DNA from: Tetracentron sinense
Lineage: Eukaryota > Streptophyta > Magnoliopsida > Trochodendrales > Trochodendraceae
Assembly (NCBI GenBank): GCA_015143295.1
Contig: CM026565.1
Coordinates: 13,700,041-13,764,040 of the forward strand
DNA: 64,000 nucleotides
Reading direction: 5' to 3'
Shown here: positions 51,105-61,472 of the stretch, in pieces
Layout of the letters: each line of letters opens with the position of its first letter
Numbering within the stretch: position 1 is the stretch's first letter
The notes under the pieces: generated by a model
Seen by the model: the letters and a program-made list of their open reading frames with translations, nothing else
What the model was told of the DNA's origin: nothing
Database searches by the model: none
Position numbers and translations under genes: made by a program

Positions 51105-51750
51105 TGATCCGTAAGGATAAACCTCACGGATCCACCCTAAGTGGTAACTCCCAAAAAGAGTTGATACATACCCCATCCGTGAGGACAAAACCCCACGGAT
51201 CCAACTTTGGTGTTGGCCTCCGAGAGGCTGACACATATTCATCCGTGAGGAATAAAACTCCACAGATCCAATATTTAGTGTCAGCCTTCATGAGGCTGAC
51301 ACGTGTTTATCCGTGAGGACCAAAACCTCACGGATCCAACCTTCAGTGTTGGCCTTCATTAGGCTGACACGTGTCATATCCGTGAGGACAAAACCTCACG
51401 AATCCAACATGGATCATATTTAGTGTCAATTTTCAAGACACTGACATGTGTCCAACCGTGAGGTCCAAAACCTCACGGATCCAACTTTGGTGTCAGCCTC
51501 TGAGATGCTAACACATGTCCATCTGTGAGGATAAAACCCCCTAAATCATATTTACTGTTAGCCTTCGTGAGGCTGACACGTGTCCATCCGTGAGGATAAA
51601 ACCCCCACGGATCATATTTACTGTTCGCCTTCATGAGGCTGACACGTGTTCATCCGTGATGATGAAACTCTCACGGATCCATATTTTGTATCAGTCTCCA
51701 AAATGCTGACACGTGTTAAAACCATGAAGATAAAACCCTCACGGATCAAA
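51105..51750 (+). repeat. Ten-unit hairpin minisatellite in the Tat LTR
   Basis: About 65-bp units, each with the inverted pair atccgtgagg...cctcacggat around a 4-5 base loop, followed by a ctgacacgtgt-like spacer. Hairpins start near 51107, 51176, 51241, 51310, 51379, 51455, 51521, 51587, 51652 and 51720. Arms have decayed in some units. Confidence 0.85.
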
Positions 51751-51789
51751 TATCATGTCCTGGACCTAATCCAGAACACGGCCAAGACT

Positions 51790-51965
51790 GTGGTCCGTGG
51801 TTGAGACCTGTGGTCTCACCTTTTGATCCGTGGTTGAGACCTATGGTCTCGCCTTGTGATCCGTGGTTGAGACCAATGGTCTCACCTTGTAATCCGTGGT
51901 TGAGATCAATGGTCTCACCCTTTGATTCGTGGTTGAGACGTATAGTCTCATCCTGGTCCGTGGAC
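51790..51965 (+). repeat. Five-unit 35-bp repeat in the Tat LTR
   Basis: Units read gatccgtggttgagacc followed by aatggtctcacctt-like sequence; gagacc...ggtctc forms a small palindrome inside each unit. It shares the TCCGTGG core with the neighbouring hairpin repeat. Confidence 0.85.
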
Positions 51966-52123
51966 TGGCCTTGGTCAGTCTGTCTAGCTAACAGTCAGTA
52001 TTTGACTGTCATGGGGGCCAGAGGATTAATAAAAAGGATTCTCTGTCAGACTGTAGGGAATCCCAAGATAAGGATCCCCTCTTTTAAAATCTCATGGGTG
52101 CCATATGGCACCCCATAATTATT

Positions 52124-52326
52124 TTAGGATTAGGACTATGTCCTTTATCCTAGGAAAGGATGAGATTAACATCTTTTTTTTTTCAAAAAGTATTAGGATT
52201 CCTAAAAAAAAAAGAGGAAACCTTTAGGATTAGGACTATGTCCTTTATCCTAGGAAAGGATGAGATTAACATCTTTTTTTTTTTTCAAAAAGTACTAGGA
52301 TTCCTAAAAAAAAAAAGAGGAAACCT
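52124..52326 (+). repeat. 100-bp tandem duplication in the Tat LTR
   Basis: Two near-identical copies, 52124-52223 and 52224-52326, including ggactatgtcctttatcc, a poly-T run and a poly-A run. Differences are mainly homopolymer length and one base (tattagg/tactagg), so the duplication is recent relative to the rest of the element. Confidence 0.9.
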
Positions 52327-52487
52327 GGTACAAGAATCCTCAAAACAAGAGGATTTTCTTAAGCTTGAGGACTCTCTCAGATAAGGGAGAGCAGTAAGCT
52401 AGCATCCTCTAAGAGGAAAGCCCCTTTTGACTTTCCTAAAATAAGGGAGTCAAAGAGGGAGTCCCAAAGAGGACTCTCTCTCAAACA

Positions 52488-52494
52488 TATAAAA
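52488..52494 (+). promoter_or_regulatory. Probable TATA box of the Tat LTR
   Basis: tataaaa in the context aaacatataaaaggtg, about 1.57 kb into the LTR and 445 bp before its end, a suitable place for the U3/R border. Confidence 0.6.
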
Positions 52495-52939
52495 GGTGTT
52501 TTTCACAAGAAACACATGAGATATCAGGAAGGAATACGGGAAATACCCAGAAGAAGAGAAAACTCTTGGCTCCCCTTCAAACAAGCAAGCAAGCAAACGA
52601 AGAAGAAGACTCCACGATATAGAGAATACAAGGTGAGCCCTCATACATGGCCACCATTCTTTTTCTTTTCTTGAAAAGACCTCAACGAGGCACTTGTAAC
52701 GCCTACATGGGAATTGGGCAACCCCATTGAATAAATACATATACTTTATTCAATATATTGTTCTTCTTTTTATTCTTCATCTTAATCAAAGGTTCTTCCC
52801 AAATAAAAGGAATGTAATTTAACAGTCTAAGTTTACTCAGATTGGAAGGATAGTCCCCCCACAACAAACAATAAACTTCATACAACAATTGAGGAAATTT
52901 GAAAGCAAATAAAAATGAAATTTCAGCTCACAAATTAAA

Positions 52940-52957
52940 TGGCACGCCCGGTGGGAC
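52940..52957 (+). other. Primer-binding site of the Tat element
   Basis: tggcacgcccggtgggac lies seven bases after the proposed LTR end. Primer sites of this form are seen in Tat-lineage elements; I do not assign the tRNA with certainty. Confidence 0.7.
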
Positions 52958-53048
52958 TTTCTTCTCCTCTCATCTTTAATGAAAAATAAAAGATAAAAGA
53001 AGAACAAAACATGGAAAGTGAGTAATCCTTTCCTTATCTTCTCTCCGA

Positions 53049-53612
53049 TTGGTGTGCAGGATAATCGAGACCGTCTACGTCCGTCCCGCATATGTGCTCA
53101 CGATCAAGAGGAGGGTTTATATCCCTCCAATGCCGATCCCAGCGACTCACCCCCAAACTTGGGCTGAGGTGGCAGCGGCCCCAATCATGAGGCCTCGGTC
53201 TACTGGCCGAACCCTTAATGAGGATCTTACTGCTCCTCCATGGAGGAGTCAACCTTACCAGGTCCACGGACAGGGTGCATGCCCAAGCATGCCCCACGGC
53301 ACGAGTGCATTCCCCGGGATGCAGCCCGGAGCAATAGCATCCCCAAGATTACTCCGTGGACAAGGGGCATCCCCCAGGATGTCCCATGGAGAGGCTGCAC
53401 CCAAGAGGATGCGCCACGGAGTGGAGACATCCCCTATGATGCACCACGGATTGGGTGCTTCCAATAGGATGTCCCACGGACAGGGTGTTCCCCAATCAGA
53501 GTCACCACGGAGGGTGTACCCAACTGGGTGCACACACTGCAGGATGGTTCAACCATTCTACAACAGGTCAGCCCCAAAGGCAGACCTATGTCAAACACTA
53601 GGCCAGGCCTAA
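53049..53612 (+). CDS. Leader ORF with a 10-residue repeat
   Basis: Open frame of 187 codons upstream of gag with no ATG at the first position (it opens at TTG), so the true start is unclear. The second half (53263-53540) is a 30-bp minisatellite, nine units, encoding decapeptides of the type HGQGASPRMS. No family is recognised. The base repeat carries ccacgga in most units. It may be an N-terminal extension of gag or simply untranslated leader with a codon-multiple repeat. Confidence 0.4.
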   Translation: MVCRIIETVYVRPAYVLTIKRRVYIPPMPIPATHPQTWAEVAAAPIMRPRSTGRTLNEDLTAPPWRSQPYQVHGQGACPSMPHGTSAFPGMQPGAIASPRLLRGQGASPRMSHGEAAPKRMRHGVETSPMMHHGLGASNRMSHGQGVPQSESPRRVYPTGCTHCRMVQPFYNRSAPKADLCQTLGQA

Positions 53613-53641
53613 TAAGTCGTCCCAAATCCCAATAGTCTACA

Positions 53642-54097
53642 GTGGAAATGCCTCAATTGCTGCAGCCGACCATAGGGTTAGTTGGATATAAGCCCCCTCA
53701 GTCCAAGCTGACTGACGGAGCTCTCCCTTTGAAAAATTTTCTGGGAAGGGGAGATACTGCCCAAATTTCACCAGGGCAAATGAACAAGTCCAGGGGCCTA
53801 AAGGACTTAATGAACAATCCTTCAAATAACTTTAAAAAATACAAAGTAATTGAGGAAGGTGCCTCTGGGTACTTATCCGTGAACAAGAAACTTCCACGGA
53901 CAAACTCCACGGACCAAGGTCCAGGATATCCCACGGATGGAAGCAGAAGATTGTCCACGGACAGGAATACAGGATTGTCCACGGACAAAAATGTCAGACA
54001 GTCTGCGGACAGGGAATCAAGACCGTCCACGGACAGAAGACAAGCACTGTCCATGGACAGAAATCCAGCTTCGTCCACGGACAGAAGAGTAACATAG
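53642..54097 (+). CDS. Leader ORF with an octapeptide repeat
   Basis: Open frame of 151 codons. The last part is a 24-bp minisatellite encoding octapeptides of the type LSTDRNTG. The repeat continues to about 54290, past the TAG at 54095-54097, for roughly 16 units in all. Each unit begins tccacggacag. It is probably part of the same gag-side coding region as the ORFs around it, broken by stops. Function unknown. Confidence 0.4.
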   Translation: MEMPQLLQPTIGLVGYKPPQSKLTDGALPLKNFLGRGDTAQISPGQMNKSRGLKDLMNNPSNNFKKYKVIEEGASGYLSVNKKLPRTNSTDQGPGYPTDGSRRLSTDRNTGLSTDKNVRQSADRESRPSTDRRQALSMDRNPASSTDRRVT

Positions 54098-54324
54098 TCC
54101 ACGGACGGAAGATCCAAATTTTCCACGGATAGACAATCAAGACCATCCACGGACGGAAGATCTAAGATGTCCACAGATGGAAAATTAACTTCGTCCATGG
54201 ACAGAATTTCAGCACTGTCCACGGACAGAAATCCAAGACTATTCGTGGACAGACCCAAGCCTGGTCCATGAACTGAAGACCCAAACACTCGGAGAAGAGA
54301 CCCAGGCCAGTCCGAGGGTCAGAA

Positions 54325-54966
54325 ATGTGCCCCTTTACATGCACAGGTCCAAGCCAATCCGTGGACAATGTCCACCGACAGAAGTCCTTCACAAGAAAGG
54401 GAGATCCATTGATAGGCACTTTGCCATCCGAGGATACTTCTCTTTATAAAGAGGAGAAAGATTGGCATTATACAGCCAATAAGAGAAGGGTATTTTCAGA
54501 ATCAGATTCATCCTCTGATGATGATGCAAGGGGCATTAATACCCGTGGTCGATATTATCCAGGTGCTAATACAAGAAGTACTTCAAGTCCAAAACAAACA
54601 GATAAAGACTTGTTGTACAGACTGGGTCCGAATGCCTTCCGAGGCGCTAACCTTGCAACCTTCACATCAATGATGGCATCAGTCCGTCATCAACACCAGC
54701 GGCCTCCATCCAGAGATGTAAACCCATTCTGGGGCAGATCAAGCGCTGAACCAGAAAGAAGAGCAGCAGCACCATATGACCCTAGGGTTAAGGTACTAAG
54801 CAGAAGCATTTCCGCTTTTGAAATGCCCAGGAAGAAAACTCCTGAGGAAATTCTGCAACTCAGAAACAGGAAGTACCCTTCGGCTCTACCAAAGAAGATG
54901 TGTAATTATCGGTCAAGGCCAAGAAGGTCGAGGAACCAGAAGTCAAAAAGGTCGACAGATGCCTAA
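54325..54966 (+). CDS. Leader/gag N-terminal ORF
   Basis: 213-codon frame with an acidic-serine stretch (SESDSSSDDD), a basic C-terminus (RSRPRRSRNQ) and a low-complexity middle. It lies between the leader minisatellites and gag and shares strand and spacing with them. It is likely the N-terminal extension common in Tat-lineage gag, now separated by a stop. No domain is recognised. Confidence 0.45.
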   Translation: MCPFTCTGPSQSVDNVHRQKSFTRKGDPLIGTLPSEDTSLYKEEKDWHYTANKRRVFSESDSSSDDDARGINTRGRYYPGANTRSTSSPKQTDKDLLYRLGPNAFRGANLATFTSMMASVRHQHQRPPSRDVNPFWGRSSAEPERRAAAPYDPRVKVLSRSISAFEMPRKKTPEEILQLRNRKYPSALPKKMCNYRSRPRRSRNQKSKRSTDA

Positions 54967-55017
54967 AATAAAATCCGCTTTGTCCACCAGAGACGAACGA
55001 CTGATCCTCCTGCACCT

Positions 55018-57222
55018 ATGCACCCCACTCGGGAGAGATCTGATACCATAGCATCATATGATGGTTATGAGAGAGTGTCCGTGAATGTGATCGGTAGTAG
55101 ACTCAACCCAGCTCCGGGAGAATATATGACCCCAGTGTTCCAAGGAATTGGAGCAGCACCTGAGCGGAACTTATCAGCCAAGCAGGATTCCCAGAGTTCA
55201 GCTGCCGCTATCCTAGCCGCCATCCTAGCCGCCTTGGACAAGACAGAGTCCTCACGAGCTGTCAAAATAGTTGCTCCGGGTCCAGCGGTTCCGAGACAGA
55301 AAAGAAGCCGTAAGAATCAGGTCAGAGGTAAAGACAAAGCCCAAGACCAAGTTCAATCAGCTCCAGAGCCGGATGTCAGTGGATACCAAGAAGGGTCAGA
55401 ACAAGAAGCGACCCTGATATCCTCTCCGATGGAACTGGAAGAAACTTCTCCAGTCAAAGATTCTGACGAGCCAACTCCTCAAACAATTAGGCCAGAAGTA
55501 GTGCAGGAAATACCTCAACAGGTTTTCACTGCACTAAACCCTTTATATGGGATGCCTAGTGCCTATTTCACAGAGGAAAAGTTCCTAAACCTTTTCCGGT
55601 TACCAGAACCAGCTCCAGAACGACCAGTGGCGGTTATGATGACGAACCTGGATGAGAATATTAGTCAGGGGAATAACCCTTCGACTTTGGCACCTCCGCC
55701 ATCAAATGATCAAACAGCAGCCTTACAGGCTCAACTCCAATATAAGGATGATCAAATCATAGCCATGATGTCTCAAATGCAAGAGTTGGCTACTCAATTG
55801 TCAGCTCTCAAATTTGTATTGGCACCTGGACCTCACTTCCCATACCAAGGAGATAGTAGCAATCAAGGCACAGCCCCTATACCTCCAAGTCATCCAAGGG
55901 CACCCGAAACAGGTCCCGTCCTGAATCAGATTACTCTCATAGGAGAGGTGTCACCGTCTCTTCTGGCTACAATCGAAGAAATTGTGTGCAATCAAATGCG
56001 GCAGGCAAAAAGAAAGAGAAGAGGATGTACGAATGATCGTGAAGCCTTATCCAGCTATCATGGATGCGGTTCCGTTTCCACCAAGCTTTGTCCAACCAAC
56101 ATTCAAAATGTTCGACGGCACTGGAGATCCGAGGCAACATCTATCTCATTTCCTCTCAAGATGCGGATTGGCATCTAAGAACGGGGCTCTTTGTCTCCAA
56201 CTCTTTGTACAATCTCTAGAAGGTGTCGCTTTCACATGGTATGCTAACCTCCCTGAGGCCTCGATCCCTGATTGGAATACCATGGTGACTGAGTTCAGCA
56301 AACAATTCTACAACACCCAAAGAAGAGTAGGTATTCCGGAATTGATTGAAACCCGGTAGAGGGACAATAAAACAGTAACAGAGTTCATTGCCCGATGGAG
56401 AGCTCTGACCTTCTCCTGCCCTCAAAAGTTCACTCAGTTGGAACTCATTCGGATGTGCCTCAACAACTTCAAGCACGACCTTTCAACTGCCCTAATGGCT
56501 CAAACCTTTACGGGTTTCGAGGATCTATGCACAAAAGCGCATGACATGGAAATCCATATAGGAAAAAGAAGGCGGGGCAAGGGTACTGACCGCCTTGAAT
56601 CCTCAACAGTTGCAGTAGTTGAAGCCAAAAAGACTATGCCACCAGTATCGGATGCTAGTAGATCAGCTGGCCGAGCAAACAACGGCAAATGACCAATTAA
56701 GGTTGGTACCAAACAAGTTCAAGGCGGGTCCAGGAAATCACAATGGCAAGGTAAAAAGGAGCCGCCAAAGAAGATCACTATGGAGGAGAGGATTAATAAG
56801 ACGTATTCATTCTCAAAAGACATTGTTGAGGACCTATTTGAAGACCTCCTTGCCAATGAACTCATCACTCTCCCGGAAAGTCGGAGACTTCAAGAGATTG
56901 GGATGGAAAATGATCCCAAATACTGTCCTTAGGTATGATCAGTCACAAGATAGGTGACTGTTTTGTACTCAAGGACATTATTCAACGGCTTTTGGACAAT
57001 AAAGAGATTGTCATTGATGATCTCCAGCAGCCAGCCACGTCTAATACGGTGGTGGCTTCGGAGCCAGTTGATGAAAATAAGGCATCTTCGTCAAGTAGCA
57101 AACTTCCTGACGACAAACAGTCAGACAGAGAAGACTGGACCCGAATAAGAAGAAAAAGCAGTCGGCTCAAAATGCCGATGCTAAAAAGTAAGTCCAGGCT
57201 ACAAGACAAGCTCGAGCCCTAA
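55018..57222 (+). pseudogene. gag: Gag of the Tat element, in three frames
   Basis: First part 55018-56178: Ala-rich stretch, then a likely coiled coil (ALQAQLQYKDDQ..MMSQMQ). A frameshift near 56010 leads into the retrotransposon Gag domain (PAIMDAVPFPPSFVQPTFKMF; GVAFTWYANLP; FSKQFY). TAG at 56357-56359 sits where Gln is usual; TGA follows at 56690. The end shows ITMEERINKTYSF, DPKYC and, after another shift near 56930, MISHKIGDC. These form the C-x2-H/H-x4-C type knuckle seen in Tat gag, followed by FVLKDIIQRLL. Gag builds the particle; this copy cannot make an intact one. Confidence 0.82.
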
Positions 57223-57740
57223 GAAAAGAAGAGAAGCGTATAGCTAAGGCTAAAAATGAGAAAAAGAAAGAAAGAGCAAGGAAAGCCAAGAAAAATGACT
57301 CTACCCAAGACGCTCTTGTGGAACAAAAGCCGTTGACGGTAATCACCTTGATAGATTTTATCCCGCCAGGCTTCTCCTCCGACTGCGACTATGATAGCCT
57401 TCAATCAACGGATTCAGGAGACGAATCCAATATCTTCTCCTGCTATGTTATCAATGTGGTCCCAAATGAAGACCAGTCATGGTTAAATGAACCAAGACAA
57501 ATGGTAGCCTGCAGTCCAGAAAGACACCGGACATTTCAGAATTAGCTAGACCAAGCTGAAGACATTGAGCTATCAAAAAGGAGACCAGCCACACCAGGGT
57601 GGACCCCTACAGGGCTTTCAGATCTTTCTGAAGGATTTTCATCCGGAGGAGAGTGAGAGGCAGAAGATAGACAAATACAGTCTGATTCTCCTCAAGAAAG
57701 GCTAGGTACGCCTGAAATTCTAAACTCAAACCATCGTCAG
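57223..57740 (+). other. Gag-protease linker of the Tat element
   Basis: Basic, Lys-rich start, then an open frame at 57318-57545 (PLTVITLIDFIPPGFSS) that is part of the polyprotein linker. Several stops. No catalytic motif. Confidence 0.55.
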
Positions 57741-59216
57741 ATGCGACGTCCAGTGCAGATCTCAACTCAGCTTGAGATTCAAGATCCATCTGCTGCAGTC
57801 AGTCTGGACAGTGACCCTTCAAAAGAAGAAGCAGTCCTAGACTCAAGGTCAACTGACAGCTCACAAGCGTCTGAACAAATTTCAGCTCAATCTGAGAGTC
57901 CAACAAGACAATCTAAAAGAAGAACTCAGTCGTCTTTTCAAAGTAAGAAAAGGAAGCTGGACTTCAGTTCTGCGAACATGGTTCAACTCTTAGAAGGAGA
58001 GTCATCTGGGCCAATAAACCAGATAATTGCCAAAGTTTATCAACTTAATCTCTGGTCGGGAAGAAAATTACCGCCAAGGTTTGTTCCGGTCCAACATGAA
58101 AATCAGACCAGAGCTCAACCGGCCCAAGCCCAAACAGCTACTAGTAATGAAAGGGTCAAGTATGATATCTTGGTCCATCTGAAGAAAATTCCTTCCTTGC
58201 TGAGCGTCTATGATGCTCTCAAGATGTCTCCAGAATTGAGAAAGTCTCTTATATATGCTCTCTCCAATCCAGAGGACTTTTCTGAAGAGGTCACAAATCA
58301 GCTGCCACCGCCTCCTCAAACAGGAGCTTCATGCCTCTTCACGATCACTTTTGATGATGAAGATATGCAAGCTGAGACTCCCCAACATAACCGACCACTG
58401 TTCATCTCAGGCCTGGTTAATGAGACTAATATCTCCAGAGTAATGATAGATGGGGGTTCAGCCGTCAACATCCTTCCAAGAAGAATGCTATCCAAGCTTG
58501 GTGTACAAATAGGCCGACTTCATGAAAGCAGTCTAATCATCCAAGGCTTCAATCAAAATGAGCAGAAACCCATGGGCAAGGTCAACCTCAAGACCAGATT
58601 CAGGGACATTGTTGAAACTACGACGTTTCTGGTAATCGATGTTGATACATCATACAACGCCCTGTTGGGGCGGCAGTGGATGCACAACCATCTAGTCGTG
58701 CCATCTACTTATCATCAATGCCTTAAATACCCTCAAGGGAACAGGCAAGCAAGGATCGATGCTGATGATAATCCATTCAATGACGTAGAGGCATATTACG
58801 TAGATGCGCGTTTCTATGTCAAAAGTGCTCAAAGAAACCTCCAGCAGAAGCCCGAAGGGGAAAAGGTTGAGAGTGGCCCGAAAAGCAATCACGGACCTGT
58901 TCAAATAGAGGCTCCGAAAAAGGTGTTCAAATACACCCCAAAATCTCAAAGAAAAGAAGGAGAAATGATCCTATCTTTGGTCGAATCTTCCCGGAATCTG
59001 GAGAAGGGCAAGTCAGTCGACCTCTCTCAGACTTGTGAGGTTAAAGAAATTGACCTCTTTGAAACTCTGAAAGGTGATCATATAGTCCCTTTGAAGAGGA
59101 TGGATTGTACAATGGTCGAGACTACCTCCAGTTTCACTGTCCTGGTCATGAAAAGAGGACAAAAATCGATGCTCTTCAATTCTCTAGGTACATATGACAG
59201 GATAAACTCCTCATAG
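57741..59216 (+). CDS. pro: Protease region of the Tat element, long open frame
   Basis: 491 codons. Residues 1-90 are a Ser/Gln-rich linker. The retropepsin-like domain is near residues 195-340, with FTITFDDEDM, RPLFISGLV, the active-site region VMIDGGSAVNILPRRML, and then LLGRQWMHNH and VVPSTYHQCLKYPQG. The Asp-Gly-Gly-Ser form of the active site is usual in this lineage. The frame is unbroken, the best preserved part of the element. A Lys/Glu-rich linker follows to TAG at 59214-59216. The first ATG of the frame is not the true start, as it belongs to a polyprotein. Confidence 0.82.
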   Translation: MRRPVQISTQLEIQDPSAAVSLDSDPSKEEAVLDSRSTDSSQASEQISAQSESPTRQSKRRTQSSFQSKKRKLDFSSANMVQLLEGESSGPINQIIAKVYQLNLWSGRKLPPRFVPVQHENQTRAQPAQAQTATSNERVKYDILVHLKKIPSLLSVYDALKMSPELRKSLIYALSNPEDFSEEVTNQLPPPPQTGASCLFTITFDDEDMQAETPQHNRPLFISGLVNETNISRVMIDGGSAVNILPRRMLSKLGVQIGRLHESSLIIQGFNQNEQKPMGKVNLKTRFRDIVETTTFLVIDVDTSYNALLGRQWMHNHLVVPSTYHQCLKYPQGNRQARIDADDNPFNDVEAYYVDARFYVKSAQRNLQQKPEGEKVESGPKSNHGPVQIEAPKKVFKYTPKSQRKEGEMILSLVESSRNLEKGKSVDLSQTCEVKEIDLFETLKGDHIVPLKRMDCTMVETTSSFTVLVMKRGQKSMLFNSLGTYDRINSS

Positions 59217-60165
59217 ACCAACGAAAAGAGCAAGGCCCTTAATTCTTACAGAAAAAAAATAAGCTTTGGTGAAAAAATCACCAAGTTCCTGAAGAAACAA
59301 GGGTTTGATCCTGAAAAAGAAGAGCAAGTCGAATAAACTATCCTTCCGGCTTATGAATCCATGCTCAGAAATGAGCAGCATGAAGCCCTGGATACTGGTG
59401 ATTATGTAGATACAAATACATCAGGAATTGGGTACAATCCCCCAGTCTTCATATTCGGGAAAAGTCATAATCAGACTGCGAATATGGTCACAGTCAGGGA
59501 AGAATCCGTATCAGAAGAAGTTTCCATGGAATGGCTTCCATAAGAAAAGGAGTCCCTACAGGCATTCCCATGGGTTGAGGCAGCGCATCAAGATATGATT
59601 GATAACCTGGCTAAAGTCAATCTTAGTGCATGGCAAAAATGATCAACAACGGAAGTCATTCCCAGTGTCATCATCCCGTCCAGAAAAATCAGGGAAAAGC
59701 CCATCGTTTTTCACTCTGTAGGACAAGTAAGCAAAGTCACTCCCCGAAGCAACAGAAAAGGTAGAAGGATGAATCCATATCAACGGAAGCCCGTGTTTAA
59801 TCCAGCAATCAAGAAAATGCTGGAGAAGCAGGGGTTCAATACTAAAACAGAAGAACAAGTTGAGCATGAAATTATGCCAACATTTAGGACTTTGGCTACC
59901 TATGAGCAAGTCTGTTTTAATTTGGGAAAGTCTGAAGCAGAAAATTCTGATCCTCCATCAAATGAAGACTTGGTCTAGACTGTAAACACTATTATAGTAG
60001 ATGAAGACTCCTCCTCAGGAGAGGAAATGATCATGGAAAAACCACCGGAAGAAACAGAAGTCCGTCCGGCTCCTCCAGAATTTGAAGCAGGAGGTCAAGC
60101 GACTGTCAATGACCTTCTTGAAGTTAACCTCGGCTCAGAACAAGACTTAAGGCCAATCTTCATCA
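59217..60165 (+). pseudogene. Protease-RT linker of the Tat element
   Basis: Same frame as the protease, with stops after NSS, EEQVE, MEWLP and AWQK. It still reads MLRNEQHEALDTGDYV and, from 60027, MIMEKPPEETEVRPAPPEF, which is shared with the fragment at 13937. A CT microsatellite at about 60170-60186, longer than in the fragment at 14081, shifts the frame into RT. Confidence 0.75.
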
Positions 60166-61472
60166 GTGCCTCTCTCTCTCTCTCAAACAAAAAAAGAGGA
60201 GTATCTTTGTCTCTTAAAAGAGTATAAAGTTGTCTTTGCCTGGAACTACACAGAAATGCCTGGTTTGGATCCAAAAATTGCAGTCCATCATCTCACAATT
60301 CGAGAAGATGTTAGGCCGATCAAGCAGGCACAAAGGCGAGCTCGCCCAGAGCTGGTCGCTCAAATCAAAGCTGAGGTGGATAAACTCCTCAAAGTCGGAT
60401 TTATAAGGGAGGTTCAATACCCTACTTGGCTTGCCAATGTGGTTCCCATGAAAAAGAAGAACGGACAGATCCGGGTTTGTATAGACTTCCGGGATTTGAA
60501 TGAAGCTTATCCTAAGGATGAATTTCCTTTGCCCATCACCGAAATGATGGTTGATGCCACAACAAGTTTTGAAGCTTTATCCTTCATGGATGGGTATTCC
60601 GGCTATAATCAAATCAAGATGGCCTCGGAAGATGAAGAGCTTACAGCTTTCCGTACCCTTAAGGGAGTGTTCTGCTACAAAGTCATGTCATTCGGCCTCA
60701 AAAATGTAGGAGCAGCTTATCAAAGGGCCATGACTGTCATATTTGCGGATATTTTCCATGACAAGGTCGAATGTTATGTCAACGAATTAGTTGTCAAAAC
60801 AAGACAACGAAGCAATCATCTTGATGATCTGCAAGAAATCTTTGACTGATTACGACAACATCAGCTCAAGATGAACCCGCTCAAATGTGCGTTCGGAGTT
60901 GCATCTGGGAAATTCCTGAGTTTTGTGGTACGCCATAGAGGAATTGAGATTGACCCTACCAAAATAAGGGCCATTCGTGAGATGCCTCCTCCAAGAAATC
61001 TGCGTGAGTTGAAAGGACTTCAGGGTCAACTTGCTTATATCCGGAGATTCATCTCCAATTTGGCTGGAAGATGCCAATAGTTTTCCCGATTAATGAAGAA
61101 GCGGATACCGTTTCAGTGGGATAAAGCTTGCCAAAATGCTTTGGATAACATCAAGACTTATCTCAAAAACCCACTGGTCCTTATGGGCCTCATCAAAGGA
61201 AAACCACTTATCCTCTATATTACAGCACTCGAGGGATCTCTCGGAGCTCTCCTTGCTCAGCATAATGACCAAGGAAAAGAAAATACCCTGTACCACCTAA
61301 GAAGGACTCTAGTTAGAGCAGAATACAGATACAGCCCGATAGAAAAAATATGTCTGGCCCTCATCTTTGCCCTGAAGAAACTAAAGCATTATATGCTGGA
61401 GCATTCGGTGAAACTGATATCCAAAGCCGATCCTCTTAAATACATAATGTCTCGCCCACTCTCTTCGGCAGA
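60166..61472 (+). pseudogene. pol: Reverse transcriptase and first RNase H of the Tat element
   Basis: RT shows EEYLCLLKEYKVVFAWNY, RPIKQAQRRARPELVAQ, PMKKKNGQIRVCIDFRDLN, FMDGYSGYNQIKM and MSFGLKNVGAAYQ. The active site reads YVNELVVKT where the family has Tyr-Val-Asp-Asp, so the metal-binding aspartates are lost. TGA at 60847 stands for Arg (FDRLRQ); a TAG is at 61078. RNase H follows: PLILYITALEGSLGALLAQ, YSPIEKICLALIFALKKL. A frameshift just before 61473 breaks it. Confidence 0.88.

Larger units (their letters stand above)
50922..52932 (+). repeat. 5' LTR of the Tat element
   Basis: Begins tgtgggcag directly after the satellite and ends agctcaca seven bases before the primer site, giving matching TGTG/CACA ends and about 2.0 kb. 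The boundaries are inferred because the 3' LTR is not in the window. Contents in order: a ten-unit hairpin repeat (51105-51750), a five-unit 35-bp repeat (51790-51965), a 100-bp tandem duplication (52124-52326), and a TATA box at 52488-52494. Confidence 0.75.

Noticed and set aside
51105-51750. CRISPR-like appearance: hairpin repeats with spacers
   Set aside because: The spacers are themselves similar to each other, the unit lies inside a plant LTR, and no cas genes exist. It is a minisatellite.
53698-54288. 196-codon open frame on the minus strand across the leader repeats
   Set aside because: It is produced by the 24-bp repeat in the antisense frame; gag and pol lie on the plus strand.
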